64,000 nt of DNA from the NCBI RefSeq assembly GCF_000165425.1, contig NW_001799555.1:349287-413286 (forward strand), in the 5' to 3' direction. Below the pieces are notes generated by a model. The model saw only the letters and a list, made by a program, of their open reading frames with translations, was not told the DNA's origin and searched no databases. How positions within the stretch are numbered: position 1 is the first letter of the stretch; each line of letters begins with the position of its first letter. Of the stretch, positions 38,803 through 53,360 are shown piece after piece. Both the position numbers and the translations under genes were made by a program. The stretch comes from Paramecium tetraurelia (lineage: Eukaryota; Ciliophora; Oligohymenophorea; Peniculida; Parameciidae).

Positions 38803-41220
38803 TCATTAATTCTTGTTGAGTATTTATATTAATTATAATTCTCTGATTGGTTTAACTAAAAAGTCTGCCATTCCAGAATTAATACATTTTTCATACTCTT
38901 ATTGATCCGTATAACCACTACAACCAATAATAATCTGATTGGGAAAGCTTTGCAGAATGATTTTAGTGGTCTATTAGCCATTCATCGTTGGCATTTCAAT
39001 GTCCATGAAAACTATTTTGTAACCCTGACAAGTATTGGAACACTTCTTGGTTTTTATTTTTGTAATTGATTCGCTCCCAGACAAGGCTGAATCGATATCA
39101 AATTCACTTGTAAACTGATGCTTTTTATTTTTCTACAATTCCAATAGCATTCTTTTGAATGCAAAGATATTGAAACAATCATCGTCAACTATCAAATAGT
39201 GAAGACAATTTTATTGAGTTGATAAGTCTTCCTTAATGTTCGAAGGTATTGCTTTGAAACTAATTATTTCATCAACTTCTTAAGGCTATAATGAAATTTC
39301 AGGTACTCTGAAACTTGAGATTTTCTTTTTGAAATTTTCATCAAAATATAAATCAAAATAAAAATGGCAATAATGATTATCCTTATCATTTTTTGAATCT
39401 ATATTAAGTCCAGTAGAGCCAATATTTTAAGCTATCTGATTACTTATAACTAAACCCAACCCTACACCTTATTGATTGAGTTTCCTACTTTCTTCAGAAT
39501 TGACCTTTGAGAATGCTTTAAACAATTTTTACTGATCCTCTTCTGAGATGCCAATACCTTCATCTTTCACTCCAAATCTTAAGGCATTCTATTTGAATTA
39601 CTCAAGAATTATCGTAATTTTTCCACTTTGAGTAAATTTGAATGCATTGCTTAACAAATTTATTATGATTTGTTTGATCCTATTCCTATCAGAAAACAGA
39701 GTTTTTGGTAGATTAGAATTATAATAGGTAGATAATTGAACTTACCTCAACTTGGCTTTTAATTTAAACATTTATTAGCATTCCTCGATTAAGGATTACA
39801 AATTAAATAGTACCTTTTCAACTCTGAATTTCCCATTTTTTATTTGGGCCAAGTCTAATAGATCATTAGATAAATTTAAAATATAATTCGAGTTATCTAA
39901 GGCTATTTGTAATTGTTCATTAATATCAGGATTGTTAATGATATTCTGATATTTAAGTACACATTCTAACATTTGAATAATACAATTTAATGGAGAACGA
40001 TATTCATGACTGACAAATGAGAGCATTTTAGACTTCTATTTATCATACTCCTTTAAATATCTAATTTTTTGTCTATGAGTTACATCTCTACAAATTATGA
40101 TAATATATTAATTTTTACTCAAAGTCAGTGTTAATTCAATTAATTAATTGCTTTCTGTATTAATATATGTTTAGGATGTTTGTATTTATTGAGTTGTGAA
40201 AAGTGTGAATCTTGTATTTAATTGTGCTTAAACAACAACACATTCTTGAGTTTTAGATTTTAATAATGTTTCAATGATCTGCTTTATTTTAAATTTCTGA
40301 TTCCTATCCTAAACCTATTAAACATCCTAAGTCAAATTCCTCTGTTATTAAGATGGTTAATCTTTAGATTCTGTTGTTTATCTGAAAAGATGTAAAGAGG
40401 GTTATCTCTGATATTGAGATACAAATAATAAATCTTCATTTGGTTCTCCATTAAATAATTAAAATGTATTCAGACCATCAATGAATTGGAGGACTTCTTA
40501 ATCAGTTTCTCTATTGAATAACAATTTAGTAGCTTGATTCACATATTTAATGGAGTAAGGAAAAGTTGCAGTATTTGATTCTGGAACAAGTAAAATCACA
40601 CCTTCTTGCAACAATTCAAAACATTAAATGCTCGTCTCTTAAATTCCATTATCTGCTGTGGTTGATGTTTCCCTCATTCCTAAAGAGTTTTGATTTTGAT
40701 CGAGATCAAATTATGAGACATTTCTCTTTGAGTTTAGGATGTCCTATTTATTAGTATTCGTTATTTCTGTTATCATTGACGTCATTTGAGGTTGACTTTG
40801 TTTTGGCAAGGAAGAGTTACAGTATAACGATATTATTAAAGTGGCCAATAATTGCGGTTGTTCTCTATCAAACTCAATTCTGAAATATGAATACACTAGT
40901 AGAAATATTGGGATAATTGCCTAGAAAGCATAAAGTTCAGATTTAACACCCAATTTAAAGTCTAAAAACAAGTCCTTTATTAAAATCTAAGCTATTATTA
41001 TTTATGAGAAGGGTATCCTACCAAAATTGTGTATATTCATTATTATTAAACAGAACATATCTAATTCTATGCATATAATAGTTCCTTACAACATGAACTT
41101 ATTAAAAACATTTTATAGCAATATTAATCCTAATGTAATCAATGTTATAATTATTAATTGTATCAAATTGAGCACACATGAGTTTTGCGATTAGTGATAT
41201 ATAGAATATGAGAGAATCAT
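38803..41220 (-). CDS. Membrane-bound hybrid histidine kinase
   Basis: An intronless gene of 805 residues. The N-terminal third has several hydrophobic segments ([27 protein letters not shown]). A PAS-like region lies before the kinase core. HisKA has [11 protein letters not shown] with the phospho-accepting His near residue 404. The ATPase domain has the N box [11 protein letters not shown]1 DEGIGI and G2 [10 protein letters not shown] receiver domain follows at about 660-800 with DDD, MDIEMP as phospho-accepting Asp site, CSGYT and LVKPI. All residues needed for a full phosphorelay input module are present. No phosphotransfer (HPt) protein is seen in the window. Ligand unknown. Confidence 0.92.
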
Positions 41221-42463
41221 GCTTTGTAAAAGATTGACCATAAAGCATTTTTGATTTAACATAATTTAATATAAATATACTTTTTAAACTAAATACTATA
41301 ATTTCTTAATCTAGAAAATTCATTCAATATTTATCAACTCCGTTTCTGTATGATTGTCTAAGAAAATCTACGTAATCTATTTTAATGCATATTAAATATT
41401 TGTCATGTTACATTAATTTGTAATTTATATTTATTTATAAATCTCAACCTATATAAGGCCTGTTGGAAAAATGAAAATATACCAATTCTAATCCATTCTA
41501 TTCTATTTAGTGGTTACTTCATTTGGATTTCATTATTATTAATACTATTCATATTAAGATTAAATTAGCATCCCAACAATTAAGAATTATAAATAATGTA
41601 TGAGCAATTATCTATAAAAAATCATAAATTATGAGGATCTCAAAGGATAATAAAGAATTCCATTTCAGAAGAGAAATATTTTATAATTTAATATAATCTT
41701 CATTACATCATCTCAAACTAATAATATCTTTTTCATATCTCCAACTTTTATTATTGATCTTAATCCAAAATACATATAATATAATGTATATAAATCATAA
41801 AATCAAGAACCAAAACTAAAGGTTTTTGATAATGAAATCCTTCTTAAATTTCCTCATAATAAAAATATAATTCGCACTTTATGTATAAGCTTAAGGTCAA
41901 ATATACTAAGAAGAAATCAAATTCATGAATGTACGTGACATTACTTTCAAATACTTTACATATTCATCACATTTTTGACATTCTCCTACAGTGATGTAAT
42001 ATATAAAAAGATTTCAATATAGTAATTGAGTTAAATGAAGATTAAACTATTAATTGAATTAATTAGTGAATGAAAATCAGAAATGCTAGTTTATTTTTAA
42101 TATTAATAATATGATATCAAATTCTATAATGACATTTCTGCATTTATCTTCAATTGCCTTAAAATTAGATCTAAATTACTTTGAAAAGAAAGAAATGACT
42201 CAATTTTATCATTTCTCGATCTTTAAATTTTATACAAAAATTCGTAAGGTATCAATACCTAAGAATTCAAAAGCTATATATATTATTTAAAATTTATGAC
42301 GATTAAGTAAAATCAAGGAAAAGCGAGAATTATAATTTCTCAAGTTGTTTAGCCTTTGAGATGTGCTAAATCCTGGTTTCCATGTTAGATATTTAAATGA
42401 ATAAGAGAACAAATATTAAGATATATAGTTAATACTCTAATTATAAATCAATGATATGAGACC
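41221..42463. other. Gene-poor intergenic stretch
   Basis: About 1.2 kb upstream of the histidine kinase. Very AT-rich, with TGA-broken frames on both strands. I recognise no gene, RNA or repeat. Confidence 0.5.
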
Positions 42464-43138
42464 TCAATACTTGAGTAGAGAATTCCTAACTATAGTCTTA
42501 TTAGCCACATGACAGCTCTTTTACTGAATTTTGGAGTTATATATATAACTGACAGAGTCATTTCTCAAAAAATTATTACTAGAGTCGTTATTTAAAACAA
42601 AATACCCTAAAATTCTAAACATCATCAAAAAATCTTGATGATGGGTATATCTTTTAATATGGGCTATATTCCTTAGTTTGTTTCTCAATCGGTTCATCAA
42701 TTTTAGGAACTCCTGAGCTCTGGTTTCTCCCAAAATAGAGCAAATGAGATGTTTTTATCTACAGGCAAAAGATACAATAGCTTTTGCATAATTTTTTTGG
42801 ATATTTGTAGACTTGACCAGGAAGTTTGGTTTTTAAGACTTTTTTGTGAGGATATTCTTAATGATCTTATTTTGAATCTGTGTATCTCTAATTTCTTCTT
42901 GATTGCTTGTTAATTCAGGTTTGCTTTCAGTTTCTGAGTAAGTTATCTTTTGGATATCTTCTATATGGGGATTAGGTTCCTCAGATGATTTATTCTCTTA
43001 ATTTTGAGTCTATGTCTAAATATTGTAATGTAGTGGATTTGGAACAGAAAATGGTTAAGGCATTATCAAATATTGATACCCATATGGATAAACTAGCTGA
43101 TGGGGTACAAAATAAGCATTAAAATTTGTATTGAACAT
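42464..43138 (-). CDS. Hypothetical protein
   Basis: A 224-residue intronless frame. The first 80 residues are Pro/Tyr/Gln/Asn-rich and probably disordered. A conserved-looking core follows: KIIKNILTKKSQKPNF and NIQKNYAKAIVSFACRQ, then basic helices (FLKLMNRLRNKLRNIAHIKR). Such a core after a disordered leader suggests a ciliate-specific family, but I cannot name it. Stop TGA at 42464. Confidence 0.55.
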
Positions 43139-43439
43139 ATAATTATTATATTCTAAATAAACACAACCGTAAGACTTAATATTATCGATACTAAATCGGT
43201 TTATTCACTTTAATTAAGTAATATTATTACATTTTTAATTAATAATGGATATATTGACACATTATCATTCAAGATAAGATATTAATTATCATTCAATCAT
43301 ATTAATTTATCTTATTCGATAACATTACCACAACTCAAAATAGAAATATAATTAATTGTAATTATGAATTATTGATCCCTAATAATGATTAATATTGTTA
43401 ATATCTATAAATAATGATATAAATTAATATTAATATAAA
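43139..43439. other. Divergent intergenic region
   Basis: About 300 bp of AT-rich sequence between two divergent starts. Nothing recognised beyond long A/T runs. Confidence 0.4.
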
Positions 43440-43909
43440 ATGTTTAGAAAAAAGGAAGTTATTTAGATAGCAGAATTGAGAGCTGAACCCTTAAAAGATA
43501 TATAATTTTAGTTGAGTGAGGAGTTATATGAGTCAAAGTTTATTTATAACATCAATGTATACAGTTGGATTAGATTGATTAGAGAATGCAATGGAAATTA
43601 AAGAGGGAAGTGATTGGGGATGTTTAAAAGGTATCAGAGATCAATTCAAAGATCTCGATAATAAAAGAATCACATAAATCTCAATTGAAGGAAGAACTGG
43701 TAAAATTAACATAGGATGTTGTGAATTTAGAATAATAAAAAGTGAATCAAATAAAAACAATTAGAAAATTGGTGGATGATAAAGAATTTGCAGAAAAGAA
43801 ATCTAAGGAAATGAAGAAATTATTTTTGTAATCTCAAATTCGTAATGAGTAATTAAAAAAAATGATTTTAGAAGAGGAAGAACGATTTAAGAGTTTGATA
43901 TTGAATTGA
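43440..43909 (+). CDS. Small coiled-coil protein
   Basis: With a 26-nt intron (GTATACAG..GATTAG) the frame gives 147 residues. After an N-terminal part with ELRAEPLKDIQFQLSEELYE, the rest is charged heptad sequence ending in KKMILEEEERFKSLILN. Without the intron a TGA stops the frame at about 57 residues. It converges on another coiled-coil gene whose stop is 21 bp away. No family recognised. Confidence 0.6.
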
Positions 43910-43930
43910 TAATAGTAAAAAATTAATTAA

Positions 43931-45067
43931 TCAATTGTATTATTAATATCTTAATAGTTATTATTCTTTCTCTTATAAATTTCTTGACATTACTAATAAG
44001 AGATTTTAAAGGTCTCTTATTTATGGATTGTCTTTCACATTCCTTTTGTAATTATCTAGTTCTCTATGTAATCTATCAATTTCTAAATCCTTCAATTCTA
44101 GATACTCCATGGCCTCTTTTAATTCATCCTCCTTGTTGTTGTTTTATTGCATATGTAATTTGATTTCATCTATTTGATTAAGTACTTCAACTAATTGTTA
44201 ATCCTTGGTTTACAATTCTGCAGTCAGATCTTTTAATCTCTTCTGAGTTTACAATAATTACTATTTAAGTATAGAATTGCTATGAGTTAATTCTTGGATC
44301 TCAAGAGTTAATGTTTCATAACATTTGGTCGGTCTTTTTTAAGACCCACTGTTTTTTCTATTAAGCTTTTATAATTCTGTTTCGTATGTCCTATTCATAT
44401 TTTGAGACATCTGTAAATTGATATCTTTACTTTTCAGTTAATCATTAAGACTAGATAATTCACCCCTTTTTTATGTCAATTCTTTCTGGCATTTCTGTAA
44501 TTACTTTTGATATTCCTTAACCTATTAATCCTTCTTTATCAAGAGTGTTTCAGCTTCTGTGGATGCTTCAGTCAAAATTTGTATTTTATTTTTTAGAGTG
44601 GCCAATTCTATCATAACATCCTACTTAAAGGATGACTCGTCTAGTTTCTTAAGACCTTCAAACTTCTTCTCTAATTATGCATAACGTTGTCTCTCTTAAA
44701 AATACATCTTCTCATAATGATCATAATCAGTTTAGATATTTATAGATCTCATTTCCTTATTGTATTATTGAGTATCCTTTAATTCAAGTGCTAACTGCTT
44801 TAATTCATGCTTATACCTTTCGATAATCTAATTAAAACATTAAAATACTTTGATTTCTCCTTCTCTCAAATGATTAACTAATGTCATTATTTGATTGAGA
44901 ATTGTTAGTATCTCTGATGAGTTACAATCCTCTTCATTCTCCAATATCACAGGTAATTGATTCTCCTCTGTTTCATCTGACAATTACTTGACTTCTTCCC
45001 AATATTCATTCTGATCTTATTTGAATTCTTCTAAACGTTAAAAGAGAATTTGCAATTATTATTCCAT
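43931..45067 (-). CDS. Coiled-coil protein
   Basis: A 378-residue intronless frame that is almost entirely coiled coil. A short acidic N-terminus (EETEENQLPVILENEEDC) is followed by long Gln/Glu/Lys/Leu heptads, one break near RKNSGSQKRPTK, and more heptads. Many Gln codons are TAA or TAG. Role unknown; scaffold or centriolar function is only a guess from composition. Confidence 0.7.
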
Positions 45068-45077
45068 AAATTTATTT

Positions 45078-45448
45078 ATGGCTTAAAATTTTCACGGCAA
45101 TCTACCAAAAGAGTTCGAAGGATTCCTCCATGAAGTCAAATCTGTGGTTTAGCTGCCAGACAATAAGCATTGAATGAAAGTATTCAATCAGAACAGAAGA
45201 AGTGCATTGAAGGAAAGAAAGAATAAGACTTTTTGAAGTGTTAAACTCTATTAGCAAAGAAATTAGAGAAGAATGAAGCATTATTTTGTATGTCCACATG
45301 ATTTATCAAAGAGTTCAAGATGATATATTGGAGAGAAACATCAGTCTAATGTTTCAAGGCATAAGAATAAAAAGGTGCAGGAACTGAACAATGCAAGGCT
45401 GATTCTAAGAAATTGTTGGAGACTATCTTTGATTCCTTTAAAATATGA
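45078..45448 (+). CDS. Small Cys-containing protein, gene model incomplete
   Basis: The start MAQNFHGNLPKEFEGFLHEV is 10 bp from the divergent coiled-coil ATG. The C-terminal exon is clear: KKCIEGKKEQDFLKCQ, then a 24-nt intron with an in-frame TGA (GTATGTCC..CAAAG), then SVQCFKAQEQKGAGTEQC and a TGA at 45446-45448. The first and second parts are in different frames. A further intron is required that I could not place cleanly, so the middle of the model is uncertain. Four spaced Cys recall small mitochondrial CHCH-type proteins, a weak suggestion. Confidence 0.4.
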
Positions 45449-45987
45449 ATATATATATAAGCGAGTTTAACAAATTTAGACTGATGGTTTTTTTATTTTG
45501 ACATGCTCTCATTGATATATAAAGATATGTTATATGAGGAATAGCATATCTGTTGCAATTTGAAACACTATTGATTTCTCCATATAATCAAATAAAAACA
45601 AGGCCTTTACTTGTAGTATATGGATTTCTGAAACTAATTAGAACATTATTAACATTAGTTTATTTACTGCTCAAGGATACAATATGTTTTTCTCATCAAT
45701 TAAACCGTTTTTGTATAGAATAATATGGATCAACTAGTTTCAATGTTGTGATATCTAAAGATGTTAAATTAAATTTAATATAATTCTTTTATACTGTATT
45801 AAAATCAAAGGTTGTTGTTTATGATTCGTCATATCAAACATTTTAATATTTTCGGATTATATTCACTATTCCTCATGAAGATATAAATCACATGAATGCA
45901 TTTTTGATACTCTTTTGATTGAATTCAAAGATATAAATATTTGATACATTAAATCGCAATCTATTAAATATGGTTTTATATTATAAA
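45449..45987. other. Intergenic region
   Basis: About 540 bp of AT-rich sequence between two plus-strand genes. No supported frame, RNA gene or repeat. Confidence 0.4.
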
Positions 45988-46164
45988 ATGAGTAAAAATA
46001 AAGAAGATTCAGAAATACCTAATATTGATAATTAAGGCGAATTCTTTATGTTAATAAAATCTATTTACCATTTATTTAAATTAATGACTCTAGTTTAATA
46101 ATAAAATACATAAGAAAATAGCTTCAGACTTATATTAATTAAATTCAATTCTTAATATCGCTGA
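45988..46164 (+). CDS. Possible 58-residue protein
   Basis: ATG 45988 opens a frame MSKNKEDSEIPNIDNQGEFF that runs 58 codons to TGA. The N-terminus is acidic and hydrophilic and the rest contains a short hydrophobic stretch. Composition is plausible, but the length and lack of any motif leave it weak. It converges on SRP68, 72 bp away. Confidence 0.3.
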
Positions 46165-46236
46165 AAGTAAAGGAGAATGAAGATCTGGTTTAATTAATAA
46201 TTAATACTTAAATATATTCTAAATATACTAAATTAC

Positions 46237-48057
46237 TCATTGTTTTTTAAAAATATTTAACTTGCCCCAGAATCCACCTTTCTTTGGTTCTTCTAATGTT
46301 GGATAGGTTAAGTATGAATGTGCCTATTAAACTTAAATAATCAATTACAATATCTAATTAAATTGGTTTAGGTGGAATTGGTTGCATTAATGAAATTAGA
46401 TCAGCAGGTTTATATGATAAGACATTATCCAAAGTAATTTATTCAGGAGAGTCTAACAATTCAAATAACGTCTTCTAATTTTATTTATCCTCTAATCCAA
46501 TATTTTAAATTTCTTATCCAATAGTTTTCACTTAATCTTATTAAAGTTTTAATCCATTTAGTTTACTCTTATTTTATATTTACGTAGACAATGGAACAAG
46601 TAATTTCAATAAACTATGAGGTTCCAACTTATTCTCTATGTATTTCCTATCAGCTATTCTTGATAAATCATCATGATATTTCAATAAACTGTAGGCTTCT
46701 CTATACTTTTCGTTGGTGAAGTAGAGACAGCCAACAAAGAAACAACGAAGTGCTTTACAAAAGAATTCTTTAGCATCTAAAATTTTGAATAATGTAATGT
46801 CCTTATTGAAACGTTCTTCATCCATAATTTATCTTAGAATTTAGGAGTAATTATCACAATATTTAATGATTTCTTATGGAGTAGTTAATTTTAATTTGAG
46901 TGCCTTTTTGGTTTATAAGTTCTAAAGATTATTAACTCCATCTTCCTTAATAAATTTTTCAGTGTATTGTCTAATATGCATTTCGTTTCTATCTAAAGTT
47001 GCAGATTATCTTTAATAATTGATATACCCTAACACCTTAGAGTGTATTTCTTTTTCTTATTCAGATGTTGATTAATCCTTGTCTATTTTAACGTACTTGG
47101 ATGCTTCATCATAAAGTGAGAATAAAGTTGTAAATGAATCCAAATCACCTATTAATTTACTTTCTTGAATCTTAAGAATCAATTTAACCACTTTTTCATT
47201 TTTGATAGGTAATTTAGAGTCTTAATAGTCAATTTCGAAAGCACCTTATTATTAAGTCATCTTTGCTTATCTCTATTCTTCAAGCATTTCTTCAAATTTG
47301 GCAATCATGATGGGATCGCTTTGATCTTTTAACATTTTTGTCAATTCATCAGCAGACAGAGTAGCCAATTTCTTTGCTTTAGCATTACAATATCTAATTT
47401 ATTGATTTAATTATTCTAATCTCTCCTAATATACTCCCGAACTAAATTAATCGCAGACTTTAATTATTTATTCATAAATAGTATAACATTTAGCAAATGA
47501 TTCCAATGCTTTTTCCCATTTTTCAGTTTCAAAGTGATACAATCCTTGTAAATACCAATTATATGCTTCTGATTCTAATGATGTTCTCTTTTCAGTTCTC
47601 AACTCACAAATTGTAGTTAATTATTTAGAATATTGAATGGCTCGCTTAAATTTCTTTACCAAATAAACCTTCACTTATCTTTTATTGATTTTCTTATTGA
47701 CTCCACTATTAATCAATTATTTCAAAGTCATAGCATGTGCCCAATTCTTTTCTGCTTAATACAATAATACTTATAAAACACGTGGATCATTCTAATTTCA
47801 ATATTTGGATTATACCTTGACTACATCCTAAATAACTTTCTTTTGAAATCTCTTTCCATGAGTAAATTACATTTAATGTCTTAGTTTGTTTATTTTATTA
47901 TAGCAATATGTCCTGTATCTTTAATAATCTCCATGCTGTAGTCCATAATTTCTTTAGGTTTCTCTTATTTTTTAGAATACTAATGAATATAATGGCAATG
48001 AATACCAAACAGGGAACCCAAGTTTTATAATTGTTCTTATTATTCTTCCTCTTCCAT
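46237..48057 (-). CDS. SRP68: Signal recognition particle subunit SRP68
   Basis: SRP68 binds 7SL RNA with SRP72 in the particle that targets secretory proteins to the ER. Three introns (26, 24 and 25 nt) give 581 residues. The N-terminal RNA-binding region is diagnostic: QHGDYQRYRTYCYNKINKLR, then WAHAMTLKQLIN. Helical repeats follow (WYLQGLYHFETEKWEKALES, QIRYCNAKAKK). The C-terminus has PPKPIQLDIAHSYLTYPTLE and FWGKLNIFKK, matching the KP.x.DLA..h..yP region that contacts SRP72. Each intron is confirmed by the match on both sides. It is the most securely identified gene of the right half. Confidence 0.93.
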
Positions 48058-48109
48058 TTATTACATTTTAATTAAATATTAATATAATATATATGAGAAT
48101 AATATAAAT

Positions 48110-48636
48110 TCAGTTATCTTCTTAATATATTTCATCTAGTTCTTCCACATTCTCAAAAAATTCACTCATCTATTTAATGCTTGAAAAATTTTCCATATTT
48201 TTTTATAAATTCTCTAATCCCTTTGATAAGGTTTCATTTTATTGTACTAATTCCATCTATTAAATCAATAATAATGAATACATTCTTCATTCTTAATTTT
48301 TCAGCATGGATTTCTCCTTCATTATACACTCTTTTTACAAGTTATCTAAGATCTTAAATCTAAATGTAATATTTATTTTCCATACCTCATTAACAAGTTC
48401 TTCTTGCTTAATTTCAAGCATATTGACCTTTTCTTATAATTTATAATTGTCTTCCTTCAATTTACTATTCTCAGTTAATAACATTCTTTCTTTATGTTGA
48501 GTACTGGAAATGTAATTGGTAAATGCTTATTATTAAAGTTATTTTAAAATCATCTAACATATTTAAGCAATTCTACCTCTTGTAATTCTTAATTGTTCTC
48601 CTAAATCGGATAACTCTCAAATTGTGAGTCCATCAT
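48110..48636 (-). CDS. Small coiled-coil protein
   Basis: Three introns (23, 26 and 25 nt) give a 150-residue product starting MMDSQFESYP. It is a continuous coiled coil (ERMLLTENSKLKEDNYKLQE, VNMLEIKQEELVNE) with an acidic end (FFENVEELDEIYQEDN). Without the introns TGA stops break the frame, and the spliced length is a whole number of codons. It starts 39 bp from the stop of the next minus-strand gene. No family recognised. Confidence 0.6.
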
Positions 48637-48675
48637 TAAAGTATTAAAAAATCAATATAAAAATAAAAATAATAA

Positions 48676-50308
48676 TCAATTTTGCGTTATTTTCCAAGGT
48701 TTAATAAAGAATTATTAAACTCTTTTATATTGTAGAAATAATAAGATCGTTATTATTATTATGAAAAATATACTTCCATAAAAGCATCCTTTTACAAGTG
48801 GTTCTGTGTTTAAGTATGAATGCTCTGCAAATGTTATTACTTCTTTCACAGCCTATAATCATTAGTTATTAGAAATACAATTGTAATCCCTTCATCTGTA
48901 AAACAATTATATTTTTGATATTCATGAAAGATTCTGTTCTAGCCATCAATTCCTTTTAAACCATCAGCTTGTGTGTAATAAATTATACCCAATGCCATAT
49001 TACTCATACACAAAATAAACGTTATTATCAATTAATATTCAATATGTTAAAATTTAGTAAAATCTATTGAAATGAAATTTACATCTTTAAGTAAATAAAA
49101 CAAAAAGGAAGTAATTAATAAAACTGTTGTTAAAATTAAGGAGATTTTGCTTACATATCTACTATAAGAATTAATAATTTCTCCTTGTAATCTCATCTTT
49201 TTGATACTATCTGGATCCACAATGTTACATTCTGGATTTGTTGAATTAATAGTTATTCTACTCATCAATTATAAGGTGTAAGTATCAATACTATCGATAT
49301 AATCTAAAAAGTATGGTATGCTTTAAAAATTAGTGAAGTCATTATCATCATAAACATTTAACTAATAATCTGAATCTATGATTTTTGAATAATTAAATGT
49401 GTTTCCATATTTGTCACAACCCTTTTCAGGAACAATTGCTAATGGATAATACTTACCACTTTAAAATTTTGGTTAAACTTTAGAATTAAAACACATAGAA
49501 TTAGGATGAACACCAGGAACGATTTAAAAATTAATTAATGGAGTTGAACCGTTACGGTACTTATTGAAATATTTTGACCCAATTTTAATCTATTTTTCAG
49601 TTTGAGTTTGGGTTTCAATTAAATCTGTTAGTGGACATTTGGAATTAGATGATGATATGCAAATACCAGCACCACATTTATAGTAATTAGATGGACAATC
49701 CTAATTACCTACCCATTTCCATTTCTTTGCAAATTCTACACACAACATTTCTCCTTTCCAATATTAGAATTGTTATCCTTTATAATAAGGAACACTCTGA
49801 CAATCAGATTTGAAATGAGTAAAACAATATGATCTTTCTTTTAATTCCCCATTTGAACATAGACAACCTATTTAAATAACTTTCTAATACCTGAATTGAC
49901 TCCTTCCCAAGTGCCAATAGTAGTAATTTCAAATCCATATGGACAACTCTAATAATGTCTATGGAGTCTATTAATTTGAATGGTATTTTGAATATCAAGT
50001 ATTGGTGATGAAGCTAGGTTTTCTTGGAGTGTTTTCAAGGTGGCAGAAGCACTGGATGGATCTTTTTATGGTTGCTATTGATGGTACACTTGAATCATAA
50101 GAATGAGGATAAATGTTGCGTAGACTAATGGTATTAGAAATATTGGAAGCGAGAATGGACTGGGTTCTTCATTCAGGATTTCTGATTGAACATCTTAATA
50201 AATGTCAAATGATGATTTACTTTATAGACTGTCAATTGAAAGGTTGTCACTGTGTTCTTGCCATTCATGTTTATGAAGGTGCAAGGATCTGCGAATTGAT
50301 AATTTCAT
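48676..50308 (-). CDS. Cys-rich four-helix membrane protein, function unknown
   Basis: With introns of 23 and 26 nt the product has 527 residues. A cytosolic N-terminus of about 60 residues leads to one helix (FLIPLVYATFILILMIQVY). A Cys-rich extracytosolic domain of about 250 residues follows, with paired Cys, WKGEMLCVEFAKKWKWVG and NGSTPL. Then come three C-terminal helices (ISLILTTVLLITSFLFYLL, LIITFILCMSNMALGIIYY, SIFFIIIITILLFL). The fold and substrate are not recognised. The spliced frame is a whole number of codons. Confidence 0.6.
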
Positions 50309-50531
50309 CTTTTATTATTTGATATGTAAAACTTAATCAAGTATTAAGAGAAGTATTCGAATAAGTATAATAATCAAATCAAAATATTTGAATGTTTCAA
50401 CACTATTAAAATGGTTATTCTCCATCATTCTCATTGACATTATCCTAATCTATTCACACACTAATTAAAAAGTAAGTTTGAATCATGCAAATAACAAATG
50501 TTTAACGTTATCTATTAAATTAATAAATTAA

Positions 50532-52458
<1,927 letters not shown>

Positions 52459-52493
52459 AACAATTAATTCATAATATATATGTAATAATACAT

Positions 52494-53344
52494 TCACAAT
52501 AATAAAATTAATAACAAAACTAAGAATGCAACAACAGCACAAATTAACATGCACCACAACTTCTTTTTGCCACTTTTCTATTATTCTTATGTTTTAGTTA
52601 ATTAGTCTTAAGTTTTGATAACATTCTCCTTAGTTGTTGTGACATTAGTCTCTATCACATCAAAATAGGTATCCTAATGTTCTATTTCCAAAGCTAAATC
52701 TTATACGATTTTATTAATTGTTTATGTCTTATATTAGATTTAATCTATTTCCTCTTAATTTTATTTAATGATTTCATTGTGCCATTCAAGGTGGTCGAAT
52801 TGTTCAAATTATTAGACATCCATCATTTATAATTATGAATTATTTTAAGCATTTTTTTGATTATTGGACGAATGATTCAATGTAAAATTTTGAACATCTT
52901 ATTTTGATGTCATTTTCATCATTCGTTCAATATCTTTTAGCACTTCCTTTAAAGATTCATATCCACAATCATTAATCATATTTTTATATAACTGTTGATG
53001 TCTTTGGAGATGACTATTGTACAAATCTCTTAACTTCTTGGTTTTATTTCGTTGGTCAACTCCCCTAGATGACTTTGAGTTATTGTTTAAAGTACTTGCT
53101 CCAATTTAATGATGTTCTCTTTAATGTTCATATGCTCCAATTAGATAGCCTTCAATTGTAGAAACACTTGATTGACATTGTGCTAATCAATTTCTGATTC
53201 CCCTGATACTTGCAATTCGTCAACACTTTGTTGGTAGTCTATGAGTTATGCTTTCACGTTCTAAGATAAAATTTGATTAGGTACCTCATACAATTAATCA
53301 AAAGAGACATTATCGTTCAATAATGATGTATGAAGATCACTCAT
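52494..53344 (-). CDS. Syntaxin-type Q-SNARE
   Basis: With one 23-nt intron the gene encodes 275 residues: an N-terminal helical region, a SNARE motif (EIDQIQYKTQTINKIVQDL, then EIEHQDTYFDVIETN), and a C-terminal membrane anchor (LICAVVAFLVLLLILLL) at the extreme end. Q-SNAREs form four-helix bundles that drive vesicle fusion. The conserved zero-layer Gln lies in EHQDTYFDVIE and is encoded by TAG (52674-52676). Its position seven residues before the conserved Ile fits. Qa versus Qc class is not settled. The ATG is 16 bp from the stop of the upstream MORN gene on the same strand. Confidence 0.88.
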
Positions 53345-53360
53345 TTAATTAAATAATAAA

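Noticed and set aside
50113-50322. 69-codon plus-strand frame
   Set aside because: Antisense to the N-terminus of the Cys-rich membrane protein gene.
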